Of a DNA stretch of 64,000 nucleotides, positions 11,847 through 36,014 are shown piece by piece (within the stretch, counting starts at the first letter, position 1; each line of letters begins with the position of its first letter). The notes beneath the pieces were generated by a model. The model saw only the letters and a list, made by a program, of their open reading frames with translations. It was not told where the DNA came from and searched no databases. Source of the stretch: Siphlonurus alternatus (taxonomy: Eukaryota; Arthropoda; Insecta; Ephemeroptera; Siphlonuridae). Where the stretch lies: the NCBI GenBank assembly GCA_949825025.1, contig OX463783.1, forward strand, positions 16,527,628 to 16,591,627. Direction: 5' to 3'. Position numbers and translations under genes: made by a program.

Positions 11847-12525
11847 TAAATTTATATATATTATTAGAACCATTTCACGTCATAGTGGCCACTTACACCA
11901 CCAAATATAAAAGTTCTTTGATTTTGATAAAAATCACAAGACATGTTCGTATAATGAACCTACAAAAATAATTTTTGTATTTTTCAAAAATATTCAAAAT
12001 TGAGGGACTATGGGCAAATACGAAATGGCGTCAGAATGCAAATGTAGCAAACGGCGGCTCCAGTAACTCGGAAAATATTATGCATAGATTAAATTTGATT
12101 TTTTCCATGGATGCACGATCATATGTGTCTACAACATCCTGCTTTCAGATTTTCTCTATGGGTTTTAGTTTTTTTTGTAATACCGGTTCCTGTAAGCCAA
12201 GTATGACGTTTTTGAAGCATTTGCTTTCCGCAGCCCAAATAAAGGCTATTTTTTTTAAAAATAAAAAATTGATTCTATATAGCTCATAAACATCTCTTCT
12301 TACCATAAAACTCCTAAAAATAATTTTTTTTTTCTCAACTCTAATGGCACAGTAAACGAAAAAGGGTACAATTCGTTAAGGTACCTACTTTGCGGGCCAA
12401 AAAAGTCGATGTCATTCAAACTTTAGGAGAATTTTAATGACACGACTGGAATCCTCGTATCTTAATTAGTAAGAATAAAAAAAATCTCGATTTACCTCTC
12501 GAGTATTTCGTCGCAAAAGCTATAC

Positions 12526-12955
12526 TAGGGTAACTCCCTCTATACGCACCGCGTGCGCACCTCGTCAGACCCGTGATAGCACGCCGCGGCCGAGTGCTGT
12601 TGTGTTTATTGACATGAAACTTACGCAAAAATAATATTTTATTGTATCTATGGAATAACCTTTGCAACTTGCTACTAAATTACGTCACTGAGATCATTTT
12701 CCTTCCATTTGCTATTATAATTAAGATAGGTACGTGGGATTGAATTTTGCGTAAAAATGGTAACAAATATATAGAAGGAAAATTATCTTAGTGACATAAT
12801 TTAGTAGCAAGTTTATTTCATAGATGCAATAAAATATTATTTTTGCATAAATTTCATGTCAATAAACACAACAGCACTCTGCCGCTTCGTGCTATCACGG
12901 GTCTGACGAGGTGCGCACGCGGTGCGTATAGAGTACTATATAGAGGGAGTTACCC
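12526..12955. mobile_element. Palindromic insertion inside the left arm (about 430 bp)
   Basis: Arms start TAACTCCCTCTATACGCACC and close with the complement ending GAGGGAGTTACCCC. They contain CGTGATAGCACG-type blocks mirrored across about 12745. The matching position in the other arm (about 14530) lacks it. A similar terminus, AGAGGGAGTTACC, occurs alone at 27371. Confidence 0.75.
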
Positions 12956-13971
12956 CAGATTAATATCAGGTCAGTCCAATAAGGAGATGGGCTTGGGTCA
13001 ATAAATTTCGATGAATTTCACATATGTTACACATCTAACCTAGTTTGATGAGGTTTGGGCATTATTTTTTGAAATTTCAAAAAAACCCGAATTTCAGGAA
13101 TTTTCAAAAAATCAATAAAGAAGGCAATCTCCAGAGATAAAAAAATTTGTATCTTAAATTCTGCTCCACATAGAATTATAATTTAAATTTTTTCAAGTTT
13201 GTAGTCAGACTGCCAAACTTTTTTGCATTGAAAATTTTGACCTTAAAATTTTATTAAGGTCAAATGTCAGAGGTCAAACTACAAAAAGCGTATAACTTCA
13301 TACCAAAGCACATTGTTAAAAAAATCAAGATATAGGTTTAAATCCTTCTATAAAAAACCATTTTCAAATTTATGGAGAAATTCAAAATTTTGAAATTGCG
13401 ATTTTTTTTTATTAATTATTCCGAGGTTTTTTGAAAAATATTTTCAAGTTTTGTCATGAATTTTACACAGGTTACTCATCTGACCTAGGTTGATAAGGTT
13501 TGAAAATAATGTTTTCAAATTTCAAAAAAAAAAAAAAAATAAAATAAATAAAAAAATCGAAATTCACGGTCAAATTTCGATTTTCGTTTTTTTTTTTTTT
13601 TTAATTTGAAAAAATTATTTCCTAATCTCATCAACCTGGGTCAGATGAGTAACCTGTGTAAAATTCATCACAAAACTCGATTTTTTTTTTCTAAAAACCT
13701 CGAATCGGAATAATTAGTAAAAAAAATCGTAATTTCAAAATTTTGAATTTCTCCATAAATTTGAAACCGGTTTTTTATAGAAGGATAAACATTGTTTAAA
13801 ACCCATGTCTTGATTTTTTTAACAATGTGCTTTGGTATGAAGTTATACGATTTTTGTAATTTGACCTCTGACCTTTGACCTTAATAATTATTAATTTATT
13901 CAAGGTCAAAATTTTCAATGCAAAAAAGGTTGGCAATCTGACTACAAACTTGAAAAAATTTAAATTATAAT

Positions 13972-14286
13972 GGAGTATTGTCCTCAATTTTTTTTATTGC
14001 AGAAATGGATAGAGGATGCAAAATTATGCTATCCTGATTTTTTTCAGATTTTTTTGAGACCTGGAACTATTTTTAAAAAATTATTGAAAGTCTTTTTTGT
14101 GACGTCACGTGGCGGCAAGTCCTATCTTTTTCTTAAGGAGCGGCGTCTCGTGACGTCACGAAAAGGACTTTCGATAATTTTTTAAAAATAGTTCCCGGGC
14201 TCTAAAAAATCTGAAAAAAATCAGGGTAGCATAACTTTGCACCCTCTATCCATTTCTGCAATAAAAAAAATTGAGGACAATACTCT
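13972..14286. mobile_element. Foldback MITE, family A, copy 1 (315 bp)
   Basis: Ends GGAGTATTGTCCTCAA and its near complement, flanked by AT. It interrupts the right arm of the central palindrome. The left arm (about 13170-13180) keeps the uninterrupted sequence, so the insertion point is known to the base. Confidence 0.9.
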
Positions 14287-15397
14287 ATTCTATGTGTAGC
14301 AGAATTTAAGATACATTTTTTTTATCTCTCGAGATTGCCCTCTTTATTGATTTTTTGAAAATTCCTGAAATTCGTTTTTTTTTTTTTTTTTTTTTTGAAA
14401 TTTCGAAAAATAATGCCCAAACCTCATCAAACTAGGTTAGATGTGTAACATAATATATGTGAAATTCATCGAAATCTATTCTGACCCAAGCCCATCTCCT
14501 TATTGGACTGACCTGATATTAACCCCCAGTATAGCTTTTGCAAGGAAATACTCGAGAGGTACATCGAGATTATTTTTGATTCTTACTAATTAAGATACGA
14601 GGATTCCAGTCGTGTCATTAAAATTCTCCTAAAGTTTGAATGACATCGACTTTTTTGACCCGCAAAGTAGGTACCTTAACGAATTGTACCCTTTTTCGTT
14701 TACTGTGCCATTAGTTGAGAAAAAATTTTATTTTTATTTTTAGGAGTTTTATGGTAAGAAGAGATGTTTAGGAGCTATATAGGATAAATTTTTTATTTAA
14801 AAAAAAAAATTAGCCTTTATTTGGGCTGCGGAAAGCAAATGCTTCAAAAACGTCATACTTGCTGGCTTACGGGAACCGGTATAACAAAAAAACTAAAACC
14901 CATATTATAGAGAAAATCTGAAAGCAGGATGTTGTAGACACATATGGTTATGCATCCATAGAAAAAATCAAATTTAATCTATGCATAATATTTTCCGAGT
15001 TACTGGAGCCGCCGTTTGCTACATTTGCATTCTGAATTCTGACGCCATTTCGTAAATACGAGGCCCATTGTCCCTCAATTTTGAATATTTTTGAAAAATA
15101 CAAAAACCATTTTTGTAGGTTCATTATACAAACATGTCCTGTGATTTAATTTTATTAAAATCAATTAAAGAACTTTAATATTTGGTGGTGTAGGTGGCCA
15201 CATGACGTGAAATGGCATAATATTCGATGTTGCTTTTAGAAGGTTATAGCTATATAGTACATTTTTGGAGCTATAAGCTAGTACTCGAAAAATACATGAA
15301 TTAATTTATAGACGTATTACCAAATAATCGAAGTAATGAAGTACGTATATACGTCATGCAGACCATGCAGTTTATTATATATTTAATATTTATTAAA

Positions 15398-15990
15398 GTG
15401 GAGTGACGATCGAGCGATTGCATTTTTTTAACATTTTATTTTGTTCCGATAAAAAATTCTTCACCAAAAAAATTCCCAAAGTTGGTGTTTTGGTCCGTTT
15501 TGGAGGTCTTTTAATTTTTTAACATGTAGTCTTACATGGAACAGAAAACAGCTTTTTACTCAAAACTTATTAATTAATTGGTCCGAAGAGTTTCAATCTA
15601 GCTATATAATCTATCATGAATAGAGTATTGTCCTCAATTTTTTTTATTGCAGAAATGGATAGAGGGTGCAAAGTTATGCTACCCTGATTTTTTTCAGATT
15701 TTTTAGAGCCCGGGAACTATTTTTAAAAAATGATTGAAAGTCCTTTTCGTGACGTCACGAGACGCCGCTCCTTAAGAAAAAGATAGGACTTGGATAGGAG
15801 TTCCAGGTCTCAAAAAAATCTGAAAAAAATCAGGGTAGCATAACTTTGCACCCTCTATCCATTTCTGCAATAAAAAAAATTGAGGACGATACTCCATTCT
15901 TCAATGCATTTTCAAATATTTTTTTACGGACCATTTTCCTGGAAAAAAAAACGGTGAAAAAAAATTGGAATTTTTGTGGGTTAAATTTTA
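15398..15990. mobile_element. Family L half copy, split by a family A insertion
   Basis: Begins AGTGGAGTGACGATCGAGCG and follows the family L arm to ATCATGAA, then resumes after the MITE at TTCTTCAATGCATTTTCAAA and reaches the GGTTAA-type centre. No right arm is visible. Confidence 0.65.
15622..15895. mobile_element. Foldback MITE, family A, copy 2 (274 bp)
   Basis: Ends AGAGTATTGTCC and GGACGATACTCC, flanked by AT. It is shorter than other copies because part of the central right arm is missing. It sits inside a family L copy whose other copies give the empty site. Confidence 0.88.
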
Positions 15991-16564
15991 ATTGCCCATG
16001 AGGAATATTTCAATGGGAATCTTTGACCTGCCAATTTGGTCGCCATATTTTTACTGGAAGATATTCGTATGTTGAAGATCAGCAGATTTTGACACCAGGG
16101 GCATATATTGCGCAAATTTCCCGCTCCAAAATCAGAATTAATACAAGTACCGCGAATTTTTTTAGAGTTTCTTTTTACTTAAACTGAGCTGGGGTTGCAA
16201 ATAATATTTTAATAGTGGCAAAAATGTAAAAGGTTAGTGACAATACGTGATTTTCAATTCGGAAACAGAACTTGTGTAAAGAATATATATAATATATATT
16301 ATATAATACCGCGATCGAAAAATTGCTCCGTATATATAATATAAAGGATCTTTTACGTGTAGTGCGCGCCCCATCTGTTTTCTTGTAAAAGTATATATTA
16401 TAATGTCAGGACAAAGGTCGCGATGACGTCAAGGTCACAGCTTCCCATTAATATATAACTATAATATATATCACTCAATAATTCACGTATGCTTTTATTT
16501 CTTATGCCAGCTACTCGTAGTTTTGCCGGAAAGTTTTTATTTTATACCTTCGTCGTCACTTAAC

Positions 16565-16878
16565 GGAGTATTGTCCTCAATTTTTTTTATTGCAGAAATG
16601 GATAGAGCGTGCAAAGTTATGTTACCCTGATTTTTTTCAGATTTTTTAGAGCCTGGGAAGTATCTTTAAAAAATTATTGAAAGTCCTTTTTGTGACGTCA
16701 CGCGCGGCAAGTCCTATCTTTTTCTTAAGGAGCGGCGTCTCGTGACGTCACAAAAATAACTTTCAATAATTTTTTAAAAATAGTTCCCGGGTTCTAAAAA
16801 ATCTGAAAAAAATCAGGGTAGCATAACTTTGCACCCTTTATCCATTTCTGCAATAAAAAAAATTGAGGACAATACTCC
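16565..16878. mobile_element. Foldback MITE, family A, copy 3 (314 bp)
   Basis: Full palindrome with ends GGAGTATTGTCCTC and complement and paired GTGACGTCAC sites around the centre. Flanks are AC and AT, so the putative target repeat has one mismatch. Confidence 0.88.
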
Positions 16879-17457
16879 ATTGCACTATATAGCTGGCCTT
16901 TTAGTTAAATTAATTTATAATAGTATAATATTATTATATATATAATAATATATATATTATATTATAATATTATATAATATAATATATATTATAATATATA
17001 TGTTGTATATATATATATATATATATATTTATTTATTTATATACAGAATTAATTATACTGCAGATGCGAATTTTTAATAATATTTTAATAATTTAATTAT
17101 GATTAGTGCATATATAGTGTATTATGCACTATATAAATATATAATAATATATTTACAGTTAATAAATATAAAAATTACTACAGACTCTGCATAATACCGT
17201 TTAATTAATTATTACAATCAATTATAATATATAATTACACACGTACAAGTCAGTGGAGTAAAAAATTTGAACAATTAGCTCCGTTTATTGCATTTGTTAT
17301 ATTAGTGACGTCATGAATCATATGTTTTATACAACCGACGTAGGTTTAATAGAGCTACGTCGGGTGACGTCATGGATGTTTTGAACATTGAAAAAGTTCC
17401 GGCGTAGATTTAATGCGTCTACGACCGGCGTAGACCCAGACAGTTCCAACTTTTTTC

Positions 17458-18015
17458 TTCTTCTTCTTACAATTGTTGGAAGGAGCCTAAACGGCTATAA
17501 TTCCACGTACTGAGTAACTTGGATCAATTGTATAGTTGAACTGTTTTTTGCAGGGTCTTGTAAAGGATAATGGACGAACAATGGATAGGATGATTATGGA
17601 ATGTGGGATGCAAGGTGATGATGGAAGTGGTACCTATATGCCCACCACGTGTTACCGTGGGTGAACCAAAACCACACAAGGAATTGGTTGGATTTTAGGA
17701 CATTGGGTTGACGGTGTGGTGTGGGGTGCAATAATGTAGGTTGATGATGCAGGCGACAACATGCAAGGAATGGCAGGAATTTGAAAGATTCTCAACGTGT
17801 CGACTCCTGTGGGCCGACCGAAGAGCAGGGTCAAAGTAGGATTATGTGGATGCGGTGAGGCGAGATAATGATTATGAATCAAATTGACTGGGGATAGGAG
17901 TATAGAAATCAAGACGATTAATATATAGAATAGGATAGGGATAGTTACCAGGAGAGGACAGACAATTTGAGCGGAGAGTCACGTCGGCGTTGCTCACTCT
18001 GGCGCGCCATCTTGA
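17458..18015 (-). mobile_element. Short non-LTR-type retroposon R, copy 1
   Basis: A 558-bp unit read on the minus strand: it starts at the AAGATGGCGCGCC block and ends TTGTAAGAAGAAGAAGAA. It is bounded by the 14-bp direct repeat TTCCAACTTTTTTC (17444-17457, 18016-18029). The variable-length target duplication and 3' simple-repeat tail indicate target-primed reverse transcription. By eye its sequence is identical to 39978-40544, so both copies are young. It holds only an 86-codon frame (17652-17912) and no reverse transcriptase; it is a SINE or internally deleted LINE. Confidence 0.85.
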
Positions 18016-18106
18016 TTCCAACTTTTTTCAGGACGCCATTCAAATTTGACGCTGCCAACATTCCAATGTGCTTTATAAATTTTCAATTTTTAACTCTTAA
18101 AAGTTA

Positions 18107-18396
18107 AGGTGAAAACAGCCGCTACGCTTAGCACCGCCGATTTGGTGCTAAGAAAGTCAGTTGAAACACTCGCTCAAATGTTTTCGATCGTGTTTTTTTC
18201 AAACAGCTGATTGCCTTAGCACACGATTTCAATCTTTCAATGCAATTGTTGAACATTTTTGAATTTCGCGGTTAAAACAATTGACGAGCGCAATTATTTG
18301 TGCGCTTAGCACCTTAGCACCGAGCTTAGCACCGAGTTTGGCCTCTCCAAACTTCCGACCAATCAGAACGCGTAGAGTGGTCGGCTGTTTTCACCT
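18107..18396. mobile_element. Foldback MITE with TTA flanks (290 bp)
   Basis: Ends AGGTGAAAACAGCCG and CGGCTGTTTTCACCT, each flanked by TTA, fitting a 3-bp duplication as in PIF/Harbinger-type elements. The interior repeats GCTTAGCACC several times on both strands. Confidence 0.8.
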
Positions 18397-18589
18397 TTAT
18401 TGAGTTATATACAATATAAATTAGAAATATATTGTATTTTTTACTTTTTATATCAATTTATTTGAAATTATATATTTATTTTATTTTTAATTTGTTGGCA
18501 GCAGCTTTTGATTGCAGAACGTTATTTGGCAACGTGGCTTGAGTTATGACATACAATACAACGTTGTGATATCTCTCTATTATTTCATG

Positions 18590-18850
18590 AACCGGAAACC
18601 GGAGAACCGGACGAACCCAAGGTCCCTCTAGGTTGGACACTTAGGTTCACATTTTCGTCCAGTTCGCGCAGGACCAATCAGAGAGAACTGTCACTCTCGA
18701 GCCTATTTCGTGGCAGTCAGTGATTGGTCGTGACGTCACAGGCTCGAACAAAAGCTGCGCCAAGATGGTATGTAGAGTAATCTTGGGACGAACCGGTCAA
18801 CCAGCTGTTAACACCATACTCCGTCTCCGTTCTGTTGTGATTTAAAGGTA
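18590..18850 (+). promoter_or_regulatory. Probable FAD synthase promoter and 5' UTR exon
   Basis: A GC-richer island with CCAAT at 18674-18678, an inverted CCAAT (ATTGG) at 18723-18727 and a perfect cAMP-response-like TGACGTCA at 18731-18738. Two donor-like sites follow (GTATGT near 18760, GTATGC near 18847). An acceptor (TTTTCCAG) lies about 25 bp before the FAD synthase start codon, so a non-coding first exon here spliced to 19762 is plausible. The start site itself is not resolved. Confidence 0.5.
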
Positions 18851-19761
18851 TGCATATTTTCATTTTTAAAGGTAATTATGAGTAACTTTTATTTAACTAA
18901 TTATTGAAGGTAATATTTACTTGTTCTTGTTTGAAATATATGTGAGATATATTGTAGTTTAGGCTACTGTAGCTTTATTGTACAGTAAAACCCCTGTCAG
19001 GACCTGACCTATGTACTGAAAACCGACCTTTCACGGGAATCATCAAATCATTTATGATATGCATACTGTTTGTATCATATTATAATTTTTTATTCCGCAC
19101 AATTCCCTGTTTAGTCTGCAAAAAAATAAAATTAAAAAGAAGGAAGACGAATTGATAAATTAAGACATATGCATATGTATGCATACTGTATGAAGATACT
19201 GTATATTATCCCACTGATAACAGGTAACAGCCCAGTAAACACAGGGTGTCACAAATATGCATATGTTGGACCGGCTCTTTAGAGTGTTGGTACAGTACTG
19301 GTCCAACAGATTTGTGTTTACTGGGAGGCGACCCTTATTGGGGTGCCATTGAGTCTACATTAACTAACGTAAGATACAGTAACTGGAGGCCAAGCTAAGT
19401 TTCCGGATCAAAGGGATGTCGCGAGCCAACGAAAAAGTGCGAAGTTGCCATTTTGGTGGCACATCTGCAGCTGAACAATAGCGGCACTGCACTATAATGT
19501 GGCAACGTTGCTTGATTTTACGTTACTTCATTGGCTGGCGGCACTCGTGTTTGATGGGAGGTATAGCTTGGCCCCCAGTGTACATACAGTATAATGTACA
19601 ATATGCATACTGTGTAGTAAATTACTCTCAAACATCTGCTTTCATTTTGACATTTTTGATGGCGTTAATTTTTTCTTATTTCAAGCTTACTTACAGTATA
19701 TGTACTGAATGCATAAATTAGTGTAGATTGTCAGGTAATTATACGTGTAATTCTTTTCCAG
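18851..19761. other. Probable 5' UTR intron of FAD synthase
   Basis: AT-rich, with further TATGCATAC motifs (for example near 19062, 19170, 19258 and 19602). The small open frame starting at 19497 has no recognisable content. No other gene seen. Confidence 0.45.
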
Positions 19762-19785
19762 ATATCTACTGGATAGACCACAATA

Positions 19786-32548
<12,763 letters not shown>

Positions 32549-32672
32549 CGACGTGGGGCAAGCAGTGCAAGCAGCAGACACGCTGGCCGTGTCGGTGTGA
32601 CTTGCCGGTGCTTTTTATTAGGACAGTTCGATGTAACACGGAGCATTGCAGTTTCTATGAGTCAAAAATTGT

Positions 32673-32678
32673 AATAAA
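32673..32678 (+). terminator. Polyadenylation signal of FAD synthase
   Basis: AATAAA 125 bp after the TAG stop, first in that position downstream of the terminal exon. Confidence 0.6.
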
Positions 32679-32811
32679 AAATTATCTTTAATATTTTGCT
32701 CTCTATGTTATTAAGTTTTTACACATGCAACGATTTATACTGTTCTTACTAAAATATCTCGCAATAGAAAGTTAAAAATAATTTTTCTAGTACGGTGGAA
32801 AAAAATAAAAT

Positions 32812-32937
32812 AGGTCTGTTCGTAAATACACAATCAGAAAGAATCGATTGTTTGTGATGAACCTTATGTTATACATGTACAGAAGGTTCATCACAATAAT
32901 CGATTCTTTCTGATTGTGTGTATTTACGAACAGACCT
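32812..32937. mobile_element. Foldback MITE with family G ends (126 bp)
   Basis: A near-perfect hairpin with ends AGGTCTGTTCGTAAATAC and complement, flanked by AAT on both sides. The arms share only the outer ~14 bp with the other family G elements; the interior (AATCGATT, GATGAACCTT) is unrelated. Confidence 0.85.
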
Positions 32938-32940
32938 AAT

Positions 32941-34318
32941 GTGACTCAAATCGAAACGTGACTTCGTAATAAAACTGCAAAGTAATTATTAAAATTGTTA
33001 TTTTAAAAACTATTTACTTATTTATTCTTTTAATTTATATTTGATTATTTTTTAACATGAAATGCGTAATTTATTCTAAAACAATATAGTAAATTTTAGC
33101 TGCTTTATATTACTATAGATATTGAAAATTAGCATGTATTTAGGATAAGATGTCGTCAGGTTATTCCACTTTATTTAAATATCATTCAGAGTATTTATTT
33201 TTAATCTTTTGTTTCAAATCCAAGTAATTATAGATTTTATAAAAAATTAAAACCAAAACTTTATAGTTAATTTCGTAACCAATATGAACGTAAAACATTA
33301 TTCATTCTTACACTTCTTGCTTTTAGAATACGAAACTATTACGATATATAATAATATAAAAAAATTAAAAAGAATGCACTGTTTAATTATTAAATTATGA
33401 AGTAGTAATTGGTTAACTGCTCAATTCAAATTTAAGTGTGACGATTTGTGCTTGTTATTAAAATAGTTCATGTTTACAAACGCGCTTCAACATTTTATAG
33501 CTAATTTATAATATTAATAATATTGATTTTTCACTCTTCCCCATAATTATATACAGTAGTCTATTGTATTACGAGGCAATTTAACCAACGCCAGGTGTGT
33601 TGGAAAAGGTCTCAAATTCATAATTTTTAAATATACAGAAAATTGTATTGTTTAGGATTTTAAATTGTTATTTAATTTGATTTGAGTATTTTTCGCACCA
33701 TGCCTTACTGTGCAATTTTTTTATAATACAGAAATGTCCAATAAAATAACATAATATGTTATGTATTTTTCTATAAACGGCCAAATGTTTTGATTAAATC
33801 TTCGTATTTCACCTTTTTCTATTAAATGTTTTAAAAATTATTACTTAAATAGATATTAGTACAAAATATAATGTTCGTGAAGTTTAAAAATGACATTATA
33901 TATATAGGCACATTGTTAGAATTTATTATTTTTTCTTTGTTAGAAAAGGTTAATTAAGGTAATATTTAATTGTTGTTTAGTATATGTAATTATTTATTTT
34001 TTGTTAAAATTAACACACTTACTTAAATGTACTTACGTTATTTAAAACTGTTGAATAATAAATTAATAAAGAACAGACTTATGAATTTATTTTTCTTTTT
34101 AAATCCATATTTCAATTGAGTTTATTTTTGTTTGTCTTTAGTCAAAGTACGTCTAGAAAGTTTTAAATCAATACCGGAAATACGTCACACAAAAACACTA
34201 AAATAATATTTCAATATTGTTTTTTACAAAGTGACGAAAAAAAGTTGATAAAAATATAAATAGTATAAATACTGTATATCCTTTTGACTCTCGTACTTAA
34301 TTCTCTTTCAACTTATCT

Positions 34319-34320
<2 letters not shown>
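32941..34320. other. AT-rich intergenic spacer, no gene seen
   Basis: No open frame, repeat or motif that I can support. Confidence 0.5.
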
Positions 34321-34359
<39 letters not shown>

Positions 34360-34360
34360 A

Positions 34361-34494
34361 AAAAATAATATATTGTTTTCTTTTTTCCCATCTACATAAC
34401 AATACTTTTGCTGTTTTTGTTTTTTTTTACTAAAAAGAAAACAGCAAAAGTATTGTTATGTAGATGGGAAAAAAGAAAACAATATATTATTTTT
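34361..34494. repeat. 57-bp inverted repeat with 20-nt spacer
   Basis: Left arm 34361-34417 and right arm 34438-34494 are exact reverse complements by eye, including CCCATCTACATAACAATAC. It is preceded by a T-run of about 34 bases (34323-34356). It could be a small foldback element or a recent inverted duplication. Confidence 0.85.
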
Positions 34495-34732
34495 TATTTT
34501 ATATAACCTCAATTGAATAATATTATCAATAAAATTGACCTGAATAAAAAATATTATTTTTATTTCCTATTCCGTCTGTAGATTAAAATATAATTGCATT
34601 TTAATGTTGCAATTATAAAAGATAAATGCATAATCATTTTTATGCACAATTGCTTAACACACTTATCTATGGGTCTATGGGAACCATTTTGTAATTATAT
34701 ATTTTAATTTTTTGAGACAGTACCTACGTATG

Positions 34733-34735
<3 letters not shown>

Positions 34736-34809
<74 letters not shown>
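34736..34809. repeat. Compound (TA)n(GA)n microsatellite
   Basis: About 25 TA units followed directly by about 10 GA units. Confidence 0.95.
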
Positions 34810-34948
34810 TGCATGTTATAGTCCTCTTGTTTTTGAAAACAAAAGTTTCATAAAATATTCATTTGGATATAGAACACAATATAAACCTTGCATGGAGTTA
34901 GAATTTTAAATGCTTAAATTTAAGTTATGCTGACTACCTAATTTTTAA

Positions 34949-35295
34949 GGGTAAGGTAACGCCACCAATGTTAAAAAAAATCCCTCTCACAAAAATTCTG
35001 AAAAAAATTTAAAATGTTCTCCTCTATACCCCCTATCAGTACCTAAAATATCAGGTATACAAATACGATCTAGTTTTTGAGTTATAAATTTTTAAAGTTG
35101 ACTACTTTAACATGGAGAAATGAAACTCCCATGTTAAATTGGCCAACTTTAAAAATTCATAACTCAAAAACTAGATCGTATTTGTATACCTGATATTTTA
35201 GCTACTGATAGGGGGTGTAGAGGAGAACATTTTAAATTTTTTTCAGAATTTTTGTGAGAGGGATTTTTTTTAACATTGGTGGCGTTACCTTACCC
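34949..35295. mobile_element. Foldback MITE, family E, copy 2 (347 bp)
   Basis: Same length and ends as 2394-2740, flanked by TTAA on both sides. The central unpaired stretch is the reverse complement of copy 1, so it is inserted in the opposite orientation. Few differences are visible, suggesting recent spread. Confidence 0.92.
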
Positions 35296-35698
35296 TTAAC
35301 CAAACAGTAACATTCTATTTCCTTATTACGCTTATTTACACTAAATCAGAGCATTTCTTTTAAAAAGTATTCTCGATTATGTTGATGACAGTTGATTCTA
35401 TATTATATAATTAAGTTATACAATTAACATATTTTTCTGTGTGCATTGAATACAAAAAGTACAAATTCAAATAAAAATACAAAGCACTCTTAATTCCAGG
35501 ACTATGCGATGAAAATGCAAATTAATTTTCTGTTAAATTTACATAGAAAAAGTTATATAGATATAGGAGTATTTTATATAATGTTTAGAATTTAAGGTAA
35601 CCATATAATAATCTTTTTTACTTTTACCCATTATATGTGTAAATAAATAATACGAATTAAGGAAGGGAGCTGAACAGCTCAAAATTATTTACAATGCG

Positions 35699-36014
35699 GG
35701 AGTATCGACCTCAAAATTTTTTATTGCAGAAATGGATAGAGGCTACTCTGATTTTTTTTTTCAGATTTTTTGGAGTTTAAGAATTATTAAAAAAAAAAAA
35801 AATACTGAAAGTATAGAGAAGATGACGCCTCTAGACGCCTCTCTTAAAAAAAATGAGACCTAAAAGAAGCGTGGGTTCAAACCCGACGTCGGCAAAAAAA
35901 AAAAAAAAAAATAGTAATACTTTCCGGGCCTTAAAGAATGTGAAAAAAATCAGAGTGGCATAACTTTGCACCCCGTATTCATTTTGCAATAAAAAATTTT
36001 GAGGTCGATATTCC
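35699..36014. mobile_element. Foldback MITE, family A, copy 4 (316 bp)
   Basis: Ends GGAGTATCGACCTCAAAA and complement. The flanking dinucleotides do not match. Its centre carries GGGTTCAAACCC (35873-35884), which resembles a pol III box B, in place of the TGACGTCA of other copies. Confidence 0.85.

Larger units (their letters stand above)
11867..15219. repeat. Central 3.35-kb palindrome of the foldback element
   Basis: The left arm from ACCATTTCACGTCATAGTGG is mirrored by the right arm ending CACATGACGTGAAATGG, and pairing continues block by block to a centre near 13550. The left arm is interrupted by the palindrome at 12526-12955 and the right arm by the family A insertion at 13972-14286. 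Each interruption is absent from the opposite arm. Confidence 0.88.
8826..17447. mobile_element. 8.6-kb nested foldback transposon with 9-bp target-site duplication
   Basis: The ends are GGAACTGTCTGGGTCTACGC and its exact reverse complement, and each is flanked by the same 9 bp, AACTTTTTT (8817-8825 and 17448-17456). The outer inverted arms run about 330 bp (to about 9165, and from about 17148), with repeated TCTACGCCGG and CTACGTCGG motifs. Between them lie several palindromes inserted one inside another. The central palindrome is 11867-15219. No open frame exceeds 105 codons, so it is non-autonomous. A 9-bp duplication with long inverted repeats is the known behaviour of Foldback and Mutator-like elements; that classification is inference. 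Confidence 0.85.
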
